Positions 14,493 to 22,966 of a stretch of DNA of 26,255 bases are shown here, piece by piece. The stretch covers positions 1-26,255 of the forward strand of contig NZ_CAJKOX010000051.1 in assembly GCF_905201705.1 (NCBI RefSeq), written 5' to 3'. Both the position numbers and the translations under genes were made by a program. Every line of letters begins with the position of its first letter. The first letter of the stretch is position 1. The notes below the pieces were generated by a model. It worked only from the letters and a program-made list of their open reading frames with translations, searched no databases and was not told the origin of the DNA. The DNA is from an uncultured Marvinbryantia sp. (GTDB lineage: Bacteria > Bacillota > Clostridia > Lachnospirales > Lachnospiraceae).

Positions 14493-15842
14493 ATGAATAT
14501 TATCGAGGAAAACTGGGAGGAGATCTTAGAACGTGTTCAGACCGAGCATGAAATGACCTATGTTTCGTTTGATACATGGCTGAAACCTCTGAAAGTGTAC
14601 AGCTTTGAAAACAATACCGTTTCTATTTTAGTAGCTTCTTCGCAGCAGATGTACTTAAAGTATATTAATAAGAAGTATCTTCTTCCTATTAAAGTGGCGA
14701 TCGCGGAAGTTACCGGGCTTGACTGCAATATAGAATTCATTCTGCCGGAGGACGCGGACAGGATGGAGGCAGATAAACAGGATTCCCAGAAGATGAATGT
14801 GAATGTGGATAAAGCAAATTTAAATCCACGTTATACATTCGATACGTTTGTTGTGGGAAAAAATAACAACTTTGCCCATGCAGCTTCGCTCGCTGTCGCC
14901 GAATCTCCCGGAGAAATCTATAATCCTCTTTTTATTTACGGAGGCGTGGGACTTGGAAAAACACATCTGATGCATTCCATTGCCCACTTTATATTAGAAA
15001 GAAATCCCGACACAAAAGTTCTCTACGTGACGAGTGAGACTTTTACGAATGAAGTAATCGAAAACATCCGAAGCGGAAACAACACGGCGATGTCCAAGTT
15101 CCGCGAAAAATACCGCAGCATTGATGTACTGTTAATAGATGATATTCAGTTTATCATCGGAAAAGAATCCACACAGGAAGAATTTTTCCACACATTCAAT
15201 GATCTCCACAGCTCCGGTAAGCAGATTATCATTTCATCCGATAAACCGCCGAAAGAGATGTCCACACTGGAAGAGCGCTTAAAGTCGCGTTTTGAGTGGG
15301 GTCTGATCGCGGATATTTCCTCGCCGGACTACGAAACCCGTATGGCGATCCTTCGAAAACGTGAAGAGCTCGACGGTTACCGCATCGACGATGAAGTGAT
15401 CCAGTATATCGCTACCAATATAAAATCAAACATCCGTGAGCTTGAGGGTGCTCTGAACATCGTCGTCGCATTCGGAAACCTCAATAAGCGCAAGATCGAT
15501 CTGGAATCTGCGAAGGAAGCTTTAAAGAATATTATCTCACCCGATGAGAAACGCGTCATCACGCCGGAATTAATTATCAACACGATTTGCGAACATTTCC
15601 ACATTTCGCGTGAAGATCTCACCGGAAGCAAGCGAAACTCCGAAATCGTCTTTCCGAGACAGATCGCTATGTACCTCTGCAGGGAAATGACGCAGACGCA
15701 GTTCAAGGAAATCGGCAAAATTATGGGCGGGAAGGACCATTCCACAGTCATTCACGGCTACGACAAGATTGCCTATGAAGTAAAAAATAACGAAAATACA
15801 AAAAATACCATCAACATCCTGATAAAGAAAATTAACCCGTAA
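14493..15842 (+). CDS. dnaA: Chromosomal replication initiator protein DnaA
   Basis: AAA+ ATPase that binds DnaA boxes, opens the origin and loads the helicase. From the ATG at 14493 it has 449 residues; AAGGAG lies 7 nt upstream, while the frame extends 7 codons further to an unlikely GTG. Domain I is at about 1-85, a short Asp/Lys-rich linker at about 86-110, and the AAA+ domain has Walker A GGVGLGKT (150-157), Walker B LLIDDIQF (213-220) and the arginine-containing ERLKSRFEWG (261-270). The C-terminal DNA-binding domain carries the signature GGKDHSTVIHGYDKI (412-426). It is the first plus-strand gene right of oriC. Confidence 0.98.
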   Translation: MNIIEENWEEILERVQTEHEMTYVSFDTWLKPLKVYSFENNTVSILVASSQQMYLKYINKKYLLPIKVAIAEVTGLDCNIEFILPEDADRMEADKQDSQKMNVNVDKANLNPRYTFDTFVVGKNNNFAHAASLAVAESPGEIYNPLFIYGGVGLGKTHLMHSIAHFILERNPDTKVLYVTSETFTNEVIENIRSGNNTAMSKFREKYRSIDVLLIDDIQFIIGKESTQEEFFHTFNDLHSSGKQIIISSDKPPKEMSTLEERLKSRFEWGLIADISSPDYETRMAILRKREELDGYRIDDEVIQYIATNIKSNIRELEGALNIVVAFGNLNKRKIDLESAKEALKNIISPDEKRVITPELIINTICEHFHISREDLTGSKRNSEIVFPRQIAMYLCREMTQTQFKEIGKIMGGKDHSTVIHGYDKIAYEVKNNENTKNTINILIKKINP

Positions 15843-15904
15843 CCGAAAAAAGAGCTGTTCATAAACATGAATTCACACGCACAACACGCTTTTCTTTCGG
15901 TTAC
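15839..15904. repeat. 10-bp inverted repeat at the dnaA 3' end
   Basis: GTAACCGAAA (15839-15848), which includes the dnaA stop codon, is exactly complementary to TTTCGGTTAC (15895-15904), with 46 nt between. No T-run follows the right arm. It sits directly before the second origin part and may be structural. Confidence 0.5.
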
Positions 15905-15954
15905 ACACACAGTTATACATTGCGTTTTTCCTTTATTTACGGGACGCGAGAGGG

Positions 15955-16000
15955 TTATTCACAAATCCACAGCCCCTATTATTACGTCTTCTAATCTTTT
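15955..16000 (+). other. oriC, downstream part: DnaA boxes, GC cluster and DnaA-trio-like tract
   Basis: In the 213-bp dnaA-dnaN gap, TTATTCACA (15955-15963, fits TTATNCACA) is followed directly by AAATCCACA (15963-15971), a GC cluster GCCCC (15972-15976), and a triplet-like run TATTATTACGTCTTCTAATC (15977-15996), then AT-rich DNA. This is the order of the basal unwinding system described for Bacillus subtilis: DnaA boxes, GC cluster, DnaA-trios. It is the best candidate for the strand-opening site. Confidence 0.65.
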
Positions 16001-16055
16001 AAATATATTAACGTACTGCGTCGGGCCGGGGCAGTTGGCAGAAAGGAGCTTATCG

Positions 16056-17159
16056 ATGAAAATCGTTTGTCAGAAATCTGAATTACTAAAAAGCGTAAAT
16101 ATTGTCATGAAGGCAGTACCTTCAAAAACCACTATGCCGATTCTGGAATGTATTCTGATCGACGCCACAAAAGGAGAAATAAAATTTACCACCAACGATA
16201 TGGAGCTTGGCATTGAGACTATCGTAAACGGAAGTATCCTGGAGAAAGGAAAAATCGCTTTGGATGCAAGGCTTTTTTCTGAGATCATCCGTAAGCTTCC
16301 GGAAAATGAAGTCACAATTACTTCCGACGAAAAGCTGCAGGCTACCATTACCTGTGAAAAAGCACAATTTTCTATCTCCGGAAAAGACGGAGAAGATTAT
16401 CCGTATCTGCCTTTCGTAGAAAAAGATAACTCCATTTGTATCTCTCAGTTTACACTGAAAGAAGTAATAAAACAGACTATTTTTTCGATTGCCCAGAATG
16501 AAAATAATCGGATGATGACAGGTGAACTTTTTGAGATCAATGAAAATATATTAAAAGTGGTTTCCTTAGACGGACACCGTATCTCTATCCGAAAGATCGA
16601 GCTAAAAGAAAATTATGAAAAGAAAAAAATCGTTGTTCCCGGAAAAACACTCATTGAGATCAGCAAGATCCTTTCCGGGGAAACAGAAGATATGGTAAAC
16701 ATTTATTTTACCAAAAATCATATTTTGTTTGAATTTGACGACACGATCGCCGTATCCAGACTGATCGAAGGAGAGTACTTCCGCATCGAACAAATGCTCT
16801 CCAGTGATTATGAAACAAAAATAAAAATAAATAAAAAAGAACTGTTAAACTGTATCGACAGGGCAACACTGTTGATAAAAGAAGGAGACAAAAAACCGAT
16901 CATTATCGGAATCGACGATACCAGTATGGAATTAAAGATCAATTCCCAGATCGGCTCCATGAACGAACAGATTCTGATCAACAAAGAAGGAAAGGATATC
17001 CTGATCGGGTTCAACCCCCGCTTCCTCATGGATGCGCTTCGCGTTATCGACGACGAAACTATCACGATTTATCTGGTAAATCCGAAAGCGCCGTGCTTCA
17101 TCAAGGACGATACAGAAAGCTATATCTATCTGATCCTGCCGGTTAATTTCAATGCATAA
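16056..17159 (+). CDS. dnaN: DNA polymerase III beta subunit (sliding clamp)
   Basis: Ring-shaped dimeric clamp that holds the replicative polymerase on DNA. From the ATG at 16056 it has 367 residues, the normal length, starting MKIVCQKSELLKSVNIV; AAGGAG lies 7 nt upstream. The frame is open further to 15867, but that extension would cross the origin element and add 63 residues unlike any clamp. Three repeated clamp domains are expected at about 1-120, 125-245 and 246-367. The C-terminus SYIYLILPVNFNA matches the family's conserved end (the usual form is MPMR/ILPV type). Confidence 0.97.
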   Translation: MKIVCQKSELLKSVNIVMKAVPSKTTMPILECILIDATKGEIKFTTNDMELGIETIVNGSILEKGKIALDARLFSEIIRKLPENEVTITSDEKLQATITCEKAQFSISGKDGEDYPYLPFVEKDNSICISQFTLKEVIKQTIFSIAQNENNRMMTGELFEINENILKVVSLDGHRISIRKIELKENYEKKKIVVPGKTLIEISKILSGETEDMVNIYFTKNHILFEFDDTIAVSRLIEGEYFRIEQMLSSDYETKIKINKKELLNCIDRATLLIKEGDKKPIIIGIDDTSMELKINSQIGSMNEQILINKEGKDILIGFNPRFLMDALRVIDDETITIYLVNPKAPCFIKDDTESYIYLILPVNFNA

Positions 17160-17203
17160 TTATGCATCACATAAATACGTTACACAAACAAGGAGATGTT
17201 ATC

Positions 17204-17413
17204 ATGGAAATTATCAAGCTCCGGAAAGATTATATTAAGCTGGGACAGGCATTGAAGGCTGCCGGTCTTGTGGATTCTGGTGTGGAAGCAAAATTTGCTG
17301 TACAGGACGGTCTTGTGAAGGTAAACGGCGAGACGGAATACCAGCGCGGAAAAAAATTATATGACGGCGACACTGTCGTATTTGAAGGAAACGAGATAAA
17401 GATTACAAAGTAA
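17204..17413 (+). CDS. yaaA: S4-domain RNA-binding protein YaaA (RlbA-like)
   Basis: A 69-residue protein that is almost entirely an S4 RNA-binding domain: IKLGQALKAAGLVDSGVEAK, then the hallmark VKVNGETEYQRGKKLYDGD. In Firmicutes this gene lies between dnaN and recF and is thought to act on ribosome biogenesis, with no firm reaction known. The ATG at 17204 follows AGGAG by 8 nt; an upstream in-frame ATG at 17162 has no such site. The gap to recF is 9 bp. Confidence 0.93.
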   Translation: MEIIKLRKDYIKLGQALKAAGLVDSGVEAKFAVQDGLVKVNGETEYQRGKKLYDGDTVVFEGNEIKITK

Positions 17414-17422
17414 GAGGCAGCT

Positions 17423-18499
17423 ATGATCGTTGAGTCTATTGAGCTGGAGAAATTCCGCAATTACAAATCACTAAAGCTGAGATTCGACAGCGGGACAAAT
17501 ATTTTTTACGGCGACAACGCGCAGGGAAAAACAAATATTCTGGAGTCTGTTTATTTGTGCGGGACAACAAAATCGCATAAGGGCAGCAAGGACAGGGAGA
17601 TCATTCAGTTTCAGGAGGATGAATCACACCTTCGCATGAGAGTGAGGAGAAACGAAAGCCCGATTGAGATAGACATGCATCTGAAACGGAACAAGCCAAA
17701 GGGGATTGCAATCAACGGCGTTCCCATCCGCAAGGCGAGCGAGCTGTTTGGGATCGCAAATTTTGTATTCTTTTCCCCGGAGGATCTGAATATCATAAAA
17801 GATGGTCCTTCTGTCCGCAGACATTTTATCGACATGGAACTTTGCCAGCTCCACAAGGTATATCTTCATCATCTCTCAAATTACAACAAGGTGGTGAACC
17901 AGCGGAACAAGCTCTTAAAAGAATACAGCTTCCGCACAGATATCATGGATACTTTAGATATCTGGGACATCCAGATGGCAGAGTACGGAAAAAAAGTAAT
18001 TGAGGAGCGGAGAGCTTTTATCCGGCAGCTAAACGACATTATTGTTTTGATCCACAAAAATTTGACCGGGAACAAAGAGCACCTGCAGATCACCTACGAG
18101 GAAAATGTATCCGCAGAGGCGTTTGCGGATACGCTTTCGCGAAACAGAGAGAAGGATCTGCGGATGAAAATGTCTATGACCGGACCGCACCGGGATGACA
18201 TCTGCTTTCTGGTGGACGGTGTGGATATCCGCAGATTCGGCTCGCAGGGGCAGCAGCGCACAGCGGCGCTCTCATTAAAACTCTCAGAAATAGAGCTTGT
18301 AAAGCAGGAAATCGGGGATACGCCGATCCTGCTTTTGGATGACGTATTATCGGAGCTTGACAGCAGCCGTCAGAAATATCTTTTAGATGGGATACACGAT
18401 ATACAGACATTTATCACCTGTACCGGGCTGGATGATTTTGTCCAGAACCGGTTTCACATAAATAAAGTTTTCCACGTAGTGGAAGGACAGGTCTATTAA
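17423..18499 (+). CDS. recF: DNA replication and repair protein RecF
   Basis: SMC-like ATPase that, with RecO and RecR, loads RecA at gaps. It has 358 residues. Walker A GDNAQGKTN is at 30-38, the ABC-type signature GSQGQQRT is at about 273-280, and Walker B LLLDDVLSELD follows at about 302-312. N-terminal EKFRNYKSLKLRF is typical. A GAGG site lies before the ATG. It is followed by gyrB after 60 bp; the small remB/yaaB gene present here in Bacillus is absent. Confidence 0.97.
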   Translation: MIVESIELEKFRNYKSLKLRFDSGTNIFYGDNAQGKTNILESVYLCGTTKSHKGSKDREIIQFQEDESHLRMRVRRNESPIEIDMHLKRNKPKGIAINGVPIRKASELFGIANFVFFSPEDLNIIKDGPSVRRHFIDMELCQLHKVYLHHLSNYNKVVNQRNKLLKEYSFRTDIMDTLDIWDIQMAEYGKKVIEERRAFIRQLNDIIVLIHKNLTGNKEHLQITYEENVSAEAFADTLSRNREKDLRMKMSMTGPHRDDICFLVDGVDIRRFGSQGQQRTAALSLKLSEIELVKQEIGDTPILLLDDVLSELDSSRQKYLLDGIHDIQTFITCTGLDDFVQNRFHINKVFHVVEGQVY

Positions 18500-18559
18500 A
18501 TAATTTTTTAAATACATTTTTGCATCATCTGTGAAGGAACTGGAAAGAAGGAGGAAAAT

Positions 18560-20485
18560 ATGGGAACAGAAGTAAATCAGGAATATGGAGCCGATCAGAT
18601 CCAGATTCTGGAGGGGCTTGAAGCTGTCCGCAAAAGACCAGGTATGTACATCGGAAGCACATCACTTCGTGGTCTTCATCATCTGGTTTATGAGATTGTG
18701 GATAACTCCATCGACGAAGCACTTGCAGGATTCTGTGACACGGTAGATGTGACGATTAATGAAGACAATTCCATCACGGTTATTGACAACGGCCGTGGTA
18801 TTCCTGTCGGCATCAATCACAAGGCCGGGATTCCGGCGGTGGAAGTCGTATTTACCATCCTTCATGCAGGCGGAAAATTTGGCGGCGGGGGCTATAAGGT
18901 GTCCGGCGGACTTCACGGAGTGGGCGCTTCCGTTGTAAATGCGCTCTCTGAATGGCTGGAGGTCACGATCTACAAGGAGGGAAAGGTTTACCGCCAGCGT
19001 TATGAGCGCGGTCATGCGACCGATAAGCTGAAGGTGATCGGAGACTGCGATCCGGAAAAAAGCGGGACGACCGTTTCGTTCCTTCCGGACAAGGAGATCT
19101 TCGAGGAAACTGTTTTTGATTTTAATACCTTAAAGCAGCGTCTGCGCGAGATGGCATTTCTCACAAAGAATGTGAAAATTATTCTGCGGGACAAAAGAGG
19201 AGAGGAGCCGCTTGAACGCGTGTTTCACTATGAAGGCGGCATCAAGGAATTTGTCACTTACTTAAACAAGGGAAAAACGCCGCTCTACCAGGACATCATT
19301 TATTGCGAAGGAACGAAGGATAATATTTACGTGGAAGTTGCCATGCAGCACAATGATTCCTATACGGAGGGCTCCTACAGCTTTGTAAATAATATCACGA
19401 CGCCGGAGGGAGGTACCCACCTTACCGGCTTTAAGAACGCGCTCACAAAAACCTTTAATACGTATGCGAAATTAAATAAACTGATTAAAGAAACCGAGAG
19501 TCTTTCCGGTGAAGATATCCGCGAGGGTATGACGGCGATCGTCAGTATCAAGATAGAGGAACCGCAGTTTGAGGGACAGACGAAGCAGAAGCTTGGCAAC
19601 AGTGAAGCGCGCGGAGCGGTGGACAGCGTTGTTTCCGAGCAGCTTATGATTTATCTGGAGCAGCATCCGCAGGCGGCGAAACTGATCCTTGATAAGTCGA
19701 TCATGGCACAGCGTGCACGTGAGGCGGCCAGAAAGGCGCGCGACCTCACCAGAAGAAAATCGGCGCTCGACGGGCTTTCTCTGCCGGGCAAGCTGGCAGA
19801 CTGCTCGGACAAGAATCCGGCGAACTGCGAGATTTATATTGTTGAGGGAGATTCCGCAGGCGGTTCCGCAAAGGAGGCGCGCAGCCGTGCGACGCAGGCG
19901 ATCCTGCCGCTGCGCGGAAAAATCCTTAATGTGGAAAAAGCAAGACTTGACCGTATCTACGCGAACGCGGAGATCAAGGCGATGATCACGGCTTTCGGCA
20001 CCGGAATCCATGAGGATTTCGATATCACCAAGCTGCGCTACCATAAAATCATTATCATGACCGATGCCGATGTAGACGGCGCGCATATCAGTACGCTGCT
20101 TTTGACGTTTTTGTATCGGTTTATGCCGGATCTGATCAAGGGAGGTTATGTGTATCTTGCACAGCCGCCGCTTTACAAGCTGGAAAAAAATAAAAAGGTG
20201 TGGTATGCGTACAGCGACGATGAGCTGGATGCGATCTTAAAAGAGGTCGGGCGCGACCAGAATAATAAAATCCAGCGCTACAAAGGTCTGGGAGAGATGG
20301 ATGCGGAGCAGCTCTGGGAGACGACCATGGACCCGGAGAAGCGAGTGCTCCTTCGCGTGACGATGGACGAGGAAACATCGTCGGAGCTGGACCTCACCTT
20401 CACGACGCTTATGGGCGACCAGGTGGAGCCGCGCCGCGAGTTTATTGAGGAAAATGCGGTTTACGCGCAGAATCTTGATATTTAG
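18560..20485 (+). CDS. gyrB: DNA gyrase subunit B
   Basis: ATPase subunit of gyrase, which introduces negative supercoils with GyrA. It has 641 residues, the short Gram-positive form. GHKL ATPase motifs: YEIVDNSIDEALAG (44-57, with general base Glu45 and Asn49), DNGRGIPVG (76-84) and GGLHGVGASVVNAL (117-129). The TOPRIM domain has EGDSAGGSA (429-437) and DADVDG (502-507), and QRYKGLGEM is at 572-580. An ideal AGGAGG lies 5 nt before the ATG. gyrA begins 12 bp after its stop. Confidence 0.98.
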   Translation: MGTEVNQEYGADQIQILEGLEAVRKRPGMYIGSTSLRGLHHLVYEIVDNSIDEALAGFCDTVDVTINEDNSITVIDNGRGIPVGINHKAGIPAVEVVFTILHAGGKFGGGGYKVSGGLHGVGASVVNALSEWLEVTIYKEGKVYRQRYERGHATDKLKVIGDCDPEKSGTTVSFLPDKEIFEETVFDFNTLKQRLREMAFLTKNVKIILRDKRGEEPLERVFHYEGGIKEFVTYLNKGKTPLYQDIIYCEGTKDNIYVEVAMQHNDSYTEGSYSFVNNITTPEGGTHLTGFKNALTKTFNTYAKLNKLIKETESLSGEDIREGMTAIVSIKIEEPQFEGQTKQKLGNSEARGAVDSVVSEQLMIYLEQHPQAAKLILDKSIMAQRAREAARKARDLTRRKSALDGLSLPGKLADCSDKNPANCEIYIVEGDSAGGSAKEARSRATQAILPLRGKILNVEKARLDRIYANAEIKAMITAFGTGIHEDFDITKLRYHKIIIMTDADVDGAHISTLLLTFLYRFMPDLIKGGYVYLAQPPLYKLEKNKKVWYAYSDDELDAILKEVGRDQNNKIQRYKGLGEMDAEQLWETTMDPEKRVLLRVTMDEETSSELDLTFTTLMGDQVEPRREFIEENAVYAQNLDI

Positions 20486-20496
20486 GAGGAAAAATC

Positions 20497-22953
20497 GTGG
20501 AAGATAATATTTTTGATAAAGTACATGAAGTCGATTTAAAAAAGACCATGGAACAATCTTACATCGAGTATGCCATGAGCGTAATCGCTTCCCGTGCCCT
20601 CCCGGATGTGAGAGACGGTCTGAAACCGGTACAGCGGCGTGTGCTGTACTCGATGATCGAGCTGAACAACGGTCCTGACAAGCCGCACAGAAAATGCGCG
20701 CGTATCGTCGGCGATACGATGGGTAAATATCACCCGCATGGAGACAGCTCTATTTACGGAGCGCTTGTCAATATGGCGCAGCCGTGGTCGACGAGATATC
20801 CGCTTGTGGACGGTCACGGAAACTTTGGCTCCGTGGACGGCGACGGCGCAGCTGCCATGCGATATACAGAGGCGCGTCTGAGCAAGATTTCCATGGAGAT
20901 GCTTGCGGATATCAACAAGGATACCGTAGATTTTAAGCCGAACTTTGATGAGACGGAGAAAGAGCCGGTCGTGCTGCCGTCCAGATTTCCGAATCTCCTG
21001 GTGAACGGTACCTCCGGTATCGCCGTCGGCATGGCGACGAATATTCCGCCGCACAATCTGCGCGAGGTCATTGCGGCTGTCGTCAAAATCATTGATAACC
21101 GCATCGAGGAGGACCGGGAGACGAAAATCGAGGAAATTCTGAAGATTATCAAGGGACCGGATTTCCCGACGGGGGCCCAGATTCTCGGCACCAGGGGAAT
21201 CGAGGAGGCTTACCGCACCGGGCGCGGAAAGATCCGCGTGCGCGCCGTCACAAATATCGAGACGCTGCCGAACGGCAAGAGCCGCATTATCGTGACGGAG
21301 CTTCCCTATCTGGTAAACAAGGCAAGGATGATCGAGAAGATCGCGGACCTTGTGAAGGAGAAAAAAATAGACGGCATCACAGCGCTCACGGATGAATCCA
21401 GCCGCGAGGGTATGCGCATCAACATCGAGCTTCGCCGTGATGTAAATGCGAATGTCATCTTAAATCAGCTTTATAAGCACACGCAGCTTCAGGATACCTT
21501 CGGCGTGATCATGCTCGCCGTGGTGAGCAAGGGCAACGATATTCTGCAGCCGAAGGTGTTAAACCTTCTGGAAATGCTTGATTATTATATTAAGCATCAG
21601 GAGGACGTCGTTACAAGAAGAACGAAATATGAATTAAACAAGGCCGAGGAGCGCGCCCATATTTTGCAGGGCTTACTGATCGCGCTTGACAATATTGATG
21701 AGGTGATCAGGATTATTCGCGGTTCGCGCAGCACGCAGATCGCGAAGGAATCTCTGATGGCGCGCTTTGAACTGACGGATGCGCAGGCTCAGGCAATCGT
21801 GGATATGCGTCTGCGCACGCTGACCGGTTTGGAGCGCGAGCGTCTGGAGGCAGAGTATGCGGAGCTGATGAAGCGCATCGGAGAGTTGAAGGCGATTCTT
21901 GCGGATGAAAAGCTTCTGCTTGGCGTGATCAAAAAAGAGATTACCGAGATCAGTGATAAATACGGCGACGACCGCAGAACCTCGATCGGATTTGACGCGT
22001 TTGATTTTACGGTGGAGGATCTGATCCCGGAGGAAAATGTCGTTATTACGATGACCAGACTTGGCTATATCAAGCGGATGACGCCGGATAATTTCAAGAG
22101 TCAGAACCGCGGCGGTAAGGGCATTAAGGGAATGCAGACGATTGATGAGGATAACATTGAGGAGCTGTTTATGACTTCGACGCACGAATATCTGATGTTC
22201 TTTACAAACCTCGGAAAGGTGTACCGTCTGAAGGCATACGAGATCCCGGAGGCGGGACGGACAGCGCGCGGAACGGCGATCATCAATCTTCTGCAGCTTG
22301 CGCCGGATGAAAAGATCACGGCGGTGATCCCGATTAAAGAATACAATGAAGATCACTATCTGTTTATGGCGACAAAGAAGGGCCTTGTGAAAAAGACGCC
22401 GATCATTGATTATGCGAACGTTCGCAAGACGGGACTTGCCGCGATCAGCCTGCGTGAGGATGACGAGCTGATTGAAGTAAAATTCACAGACAATCATAAA
22501 GACATCCTTCTGGTGACAAGCTATGGACAGTGCATCCGTTTCCATGAGACGGACGTGCGCAGTACCGGACGCGTCTCGATGGGCGTCATTGGCATTAATC
22601 TGCTGGACGGCGACGAGGTAGTCAGTATGCAGCTTGACTGTCAGGGAGAATATATGCTGATCGTTTCTGAGAATGGCATGGGCAAGCTGACGGAGATGGA
22701 AGAGTTTAAGGTACAGAACCGCGGCGGCAAAGGTGTGAAGTGCTACAAGATCCTGGAAAAGACCGGCAATGTTATTAATGCAAAGGCAGTGAATTATGAC
22801 AGTGAGATCATGATCATAAACACCGAGGGAATTATTATCCAGATGTCGTGCAGCGATATTTCGGTTCTGAACAGGATCACCTCCGGTGTGAAGCTTATGA
22901 ATCTGGAAAAGGACGTACAGGTTGCCAGCATTACAAAAGTAAGAGAATCCTAA
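20497..22953 (+). CDS. gyrA: DNA gyrase subunit A
   Basis: Breakage-reunion subunit of gyrase. It has 818 residues and starts at GTG (20497), with AGGAGG 7 nt upstream. The catalytic tyrosine is Tyr123 in MRYTEARLSK. The quinolone-determining region reads HPHGDSSIYGALVNMAQ, with Ser84 equal to E. coli Ser83 and Gly88 at the place of E. coli Asp87. The C-terminal beta-pinwheel carries a GyrA-box form QNRGGKG (about residue 532), and a second QNRGGKG late in the protein, which supports GyrA over ParC. Coding DNA here is visibly richer in G and C than the parA-parB side. It follows gyrB by 11 bp. Confidence 0.97.
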   Translation: MEDNIFDKVHEVDLKKTMEQSYIEYAMSVIASRALPDVRDGLKPVQRRVLYSMIELNNGPDKPHRKCARIVGDTMGKYHPHGDSSIYGALVNMAQPWSTRYPLVDGHGNFGSVDGDGAAAMRYTEARLSKISMEMLADINKDTVDFKPNFDETEKEPVVLPSRFPNLLVNGTSGIAVGMATNIPPHNLREVIAAVVKIIDNRIEEDRETKIEEILKIIKGPDFPTGAQILGTRGIEEAYRTGRGKIRVRAVTNIETLPNGKSRIIVTELPYLVNKARMIEKIADLVKEKKIDGITALTDESSREGMRINIELRRDVNANVILNQLYKHTQLQDTFGVIMLAVVSKGNDILQPKVLNLLEMLDYYIKHQEDVVTRRTKYELNKAEERAHILQGLLIALDNIDEVIRIIRGSRSTQIAKESLMARFELTDAQAQAIVDMRLRTLTGLERERLEAEYAELMKRIGELKAILADEKLLLGVIKKEITEISDKYGDDRRTSIGFDAFDFTVEDLIPEENVVITMTRLGYIKRMTPDNFKSQNRGGKGIKGMQTIDEDNIEELFMTSTHEYLMFFTNLGKVYRLKAYEIPEAGRTARGTAIINLLQLAPDEKITAVIPIKEYNEDHYLFMATKKGLVKKTPIIDYANVRKTGLAAISLREDDELIEVKFTDNHKDILLVTSYGQCIRFHETDVRSTGRVSMGVIGINLLDGDEVVSMQLDCQGEYMLIVSENGMGKLTEMEEFKVQNRGGKGVKCYKILEKTGNVINAKAVNYDSEIMIINTEGIIIQMSCSDISVLNRITSGVKLMNLEKDVQVASITKVRES

Positions 22954-22966
22954 AGGAGCGAATTTT

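Noticed and set aside
15867..16055. N-terminal extension of dnaN by 63 codons
   Set aside because: It would run through the DnaA boxes and unwinding tract; the ATG at 16056 has an ideal AAGGAG and gives the canonical clamp N-terminus.
21673..22545. 290-codon minus-strand open frame opposite gyrA
   Set aside because: Fully antisense to gyrA, with no promoter or ribosome binding site seen.
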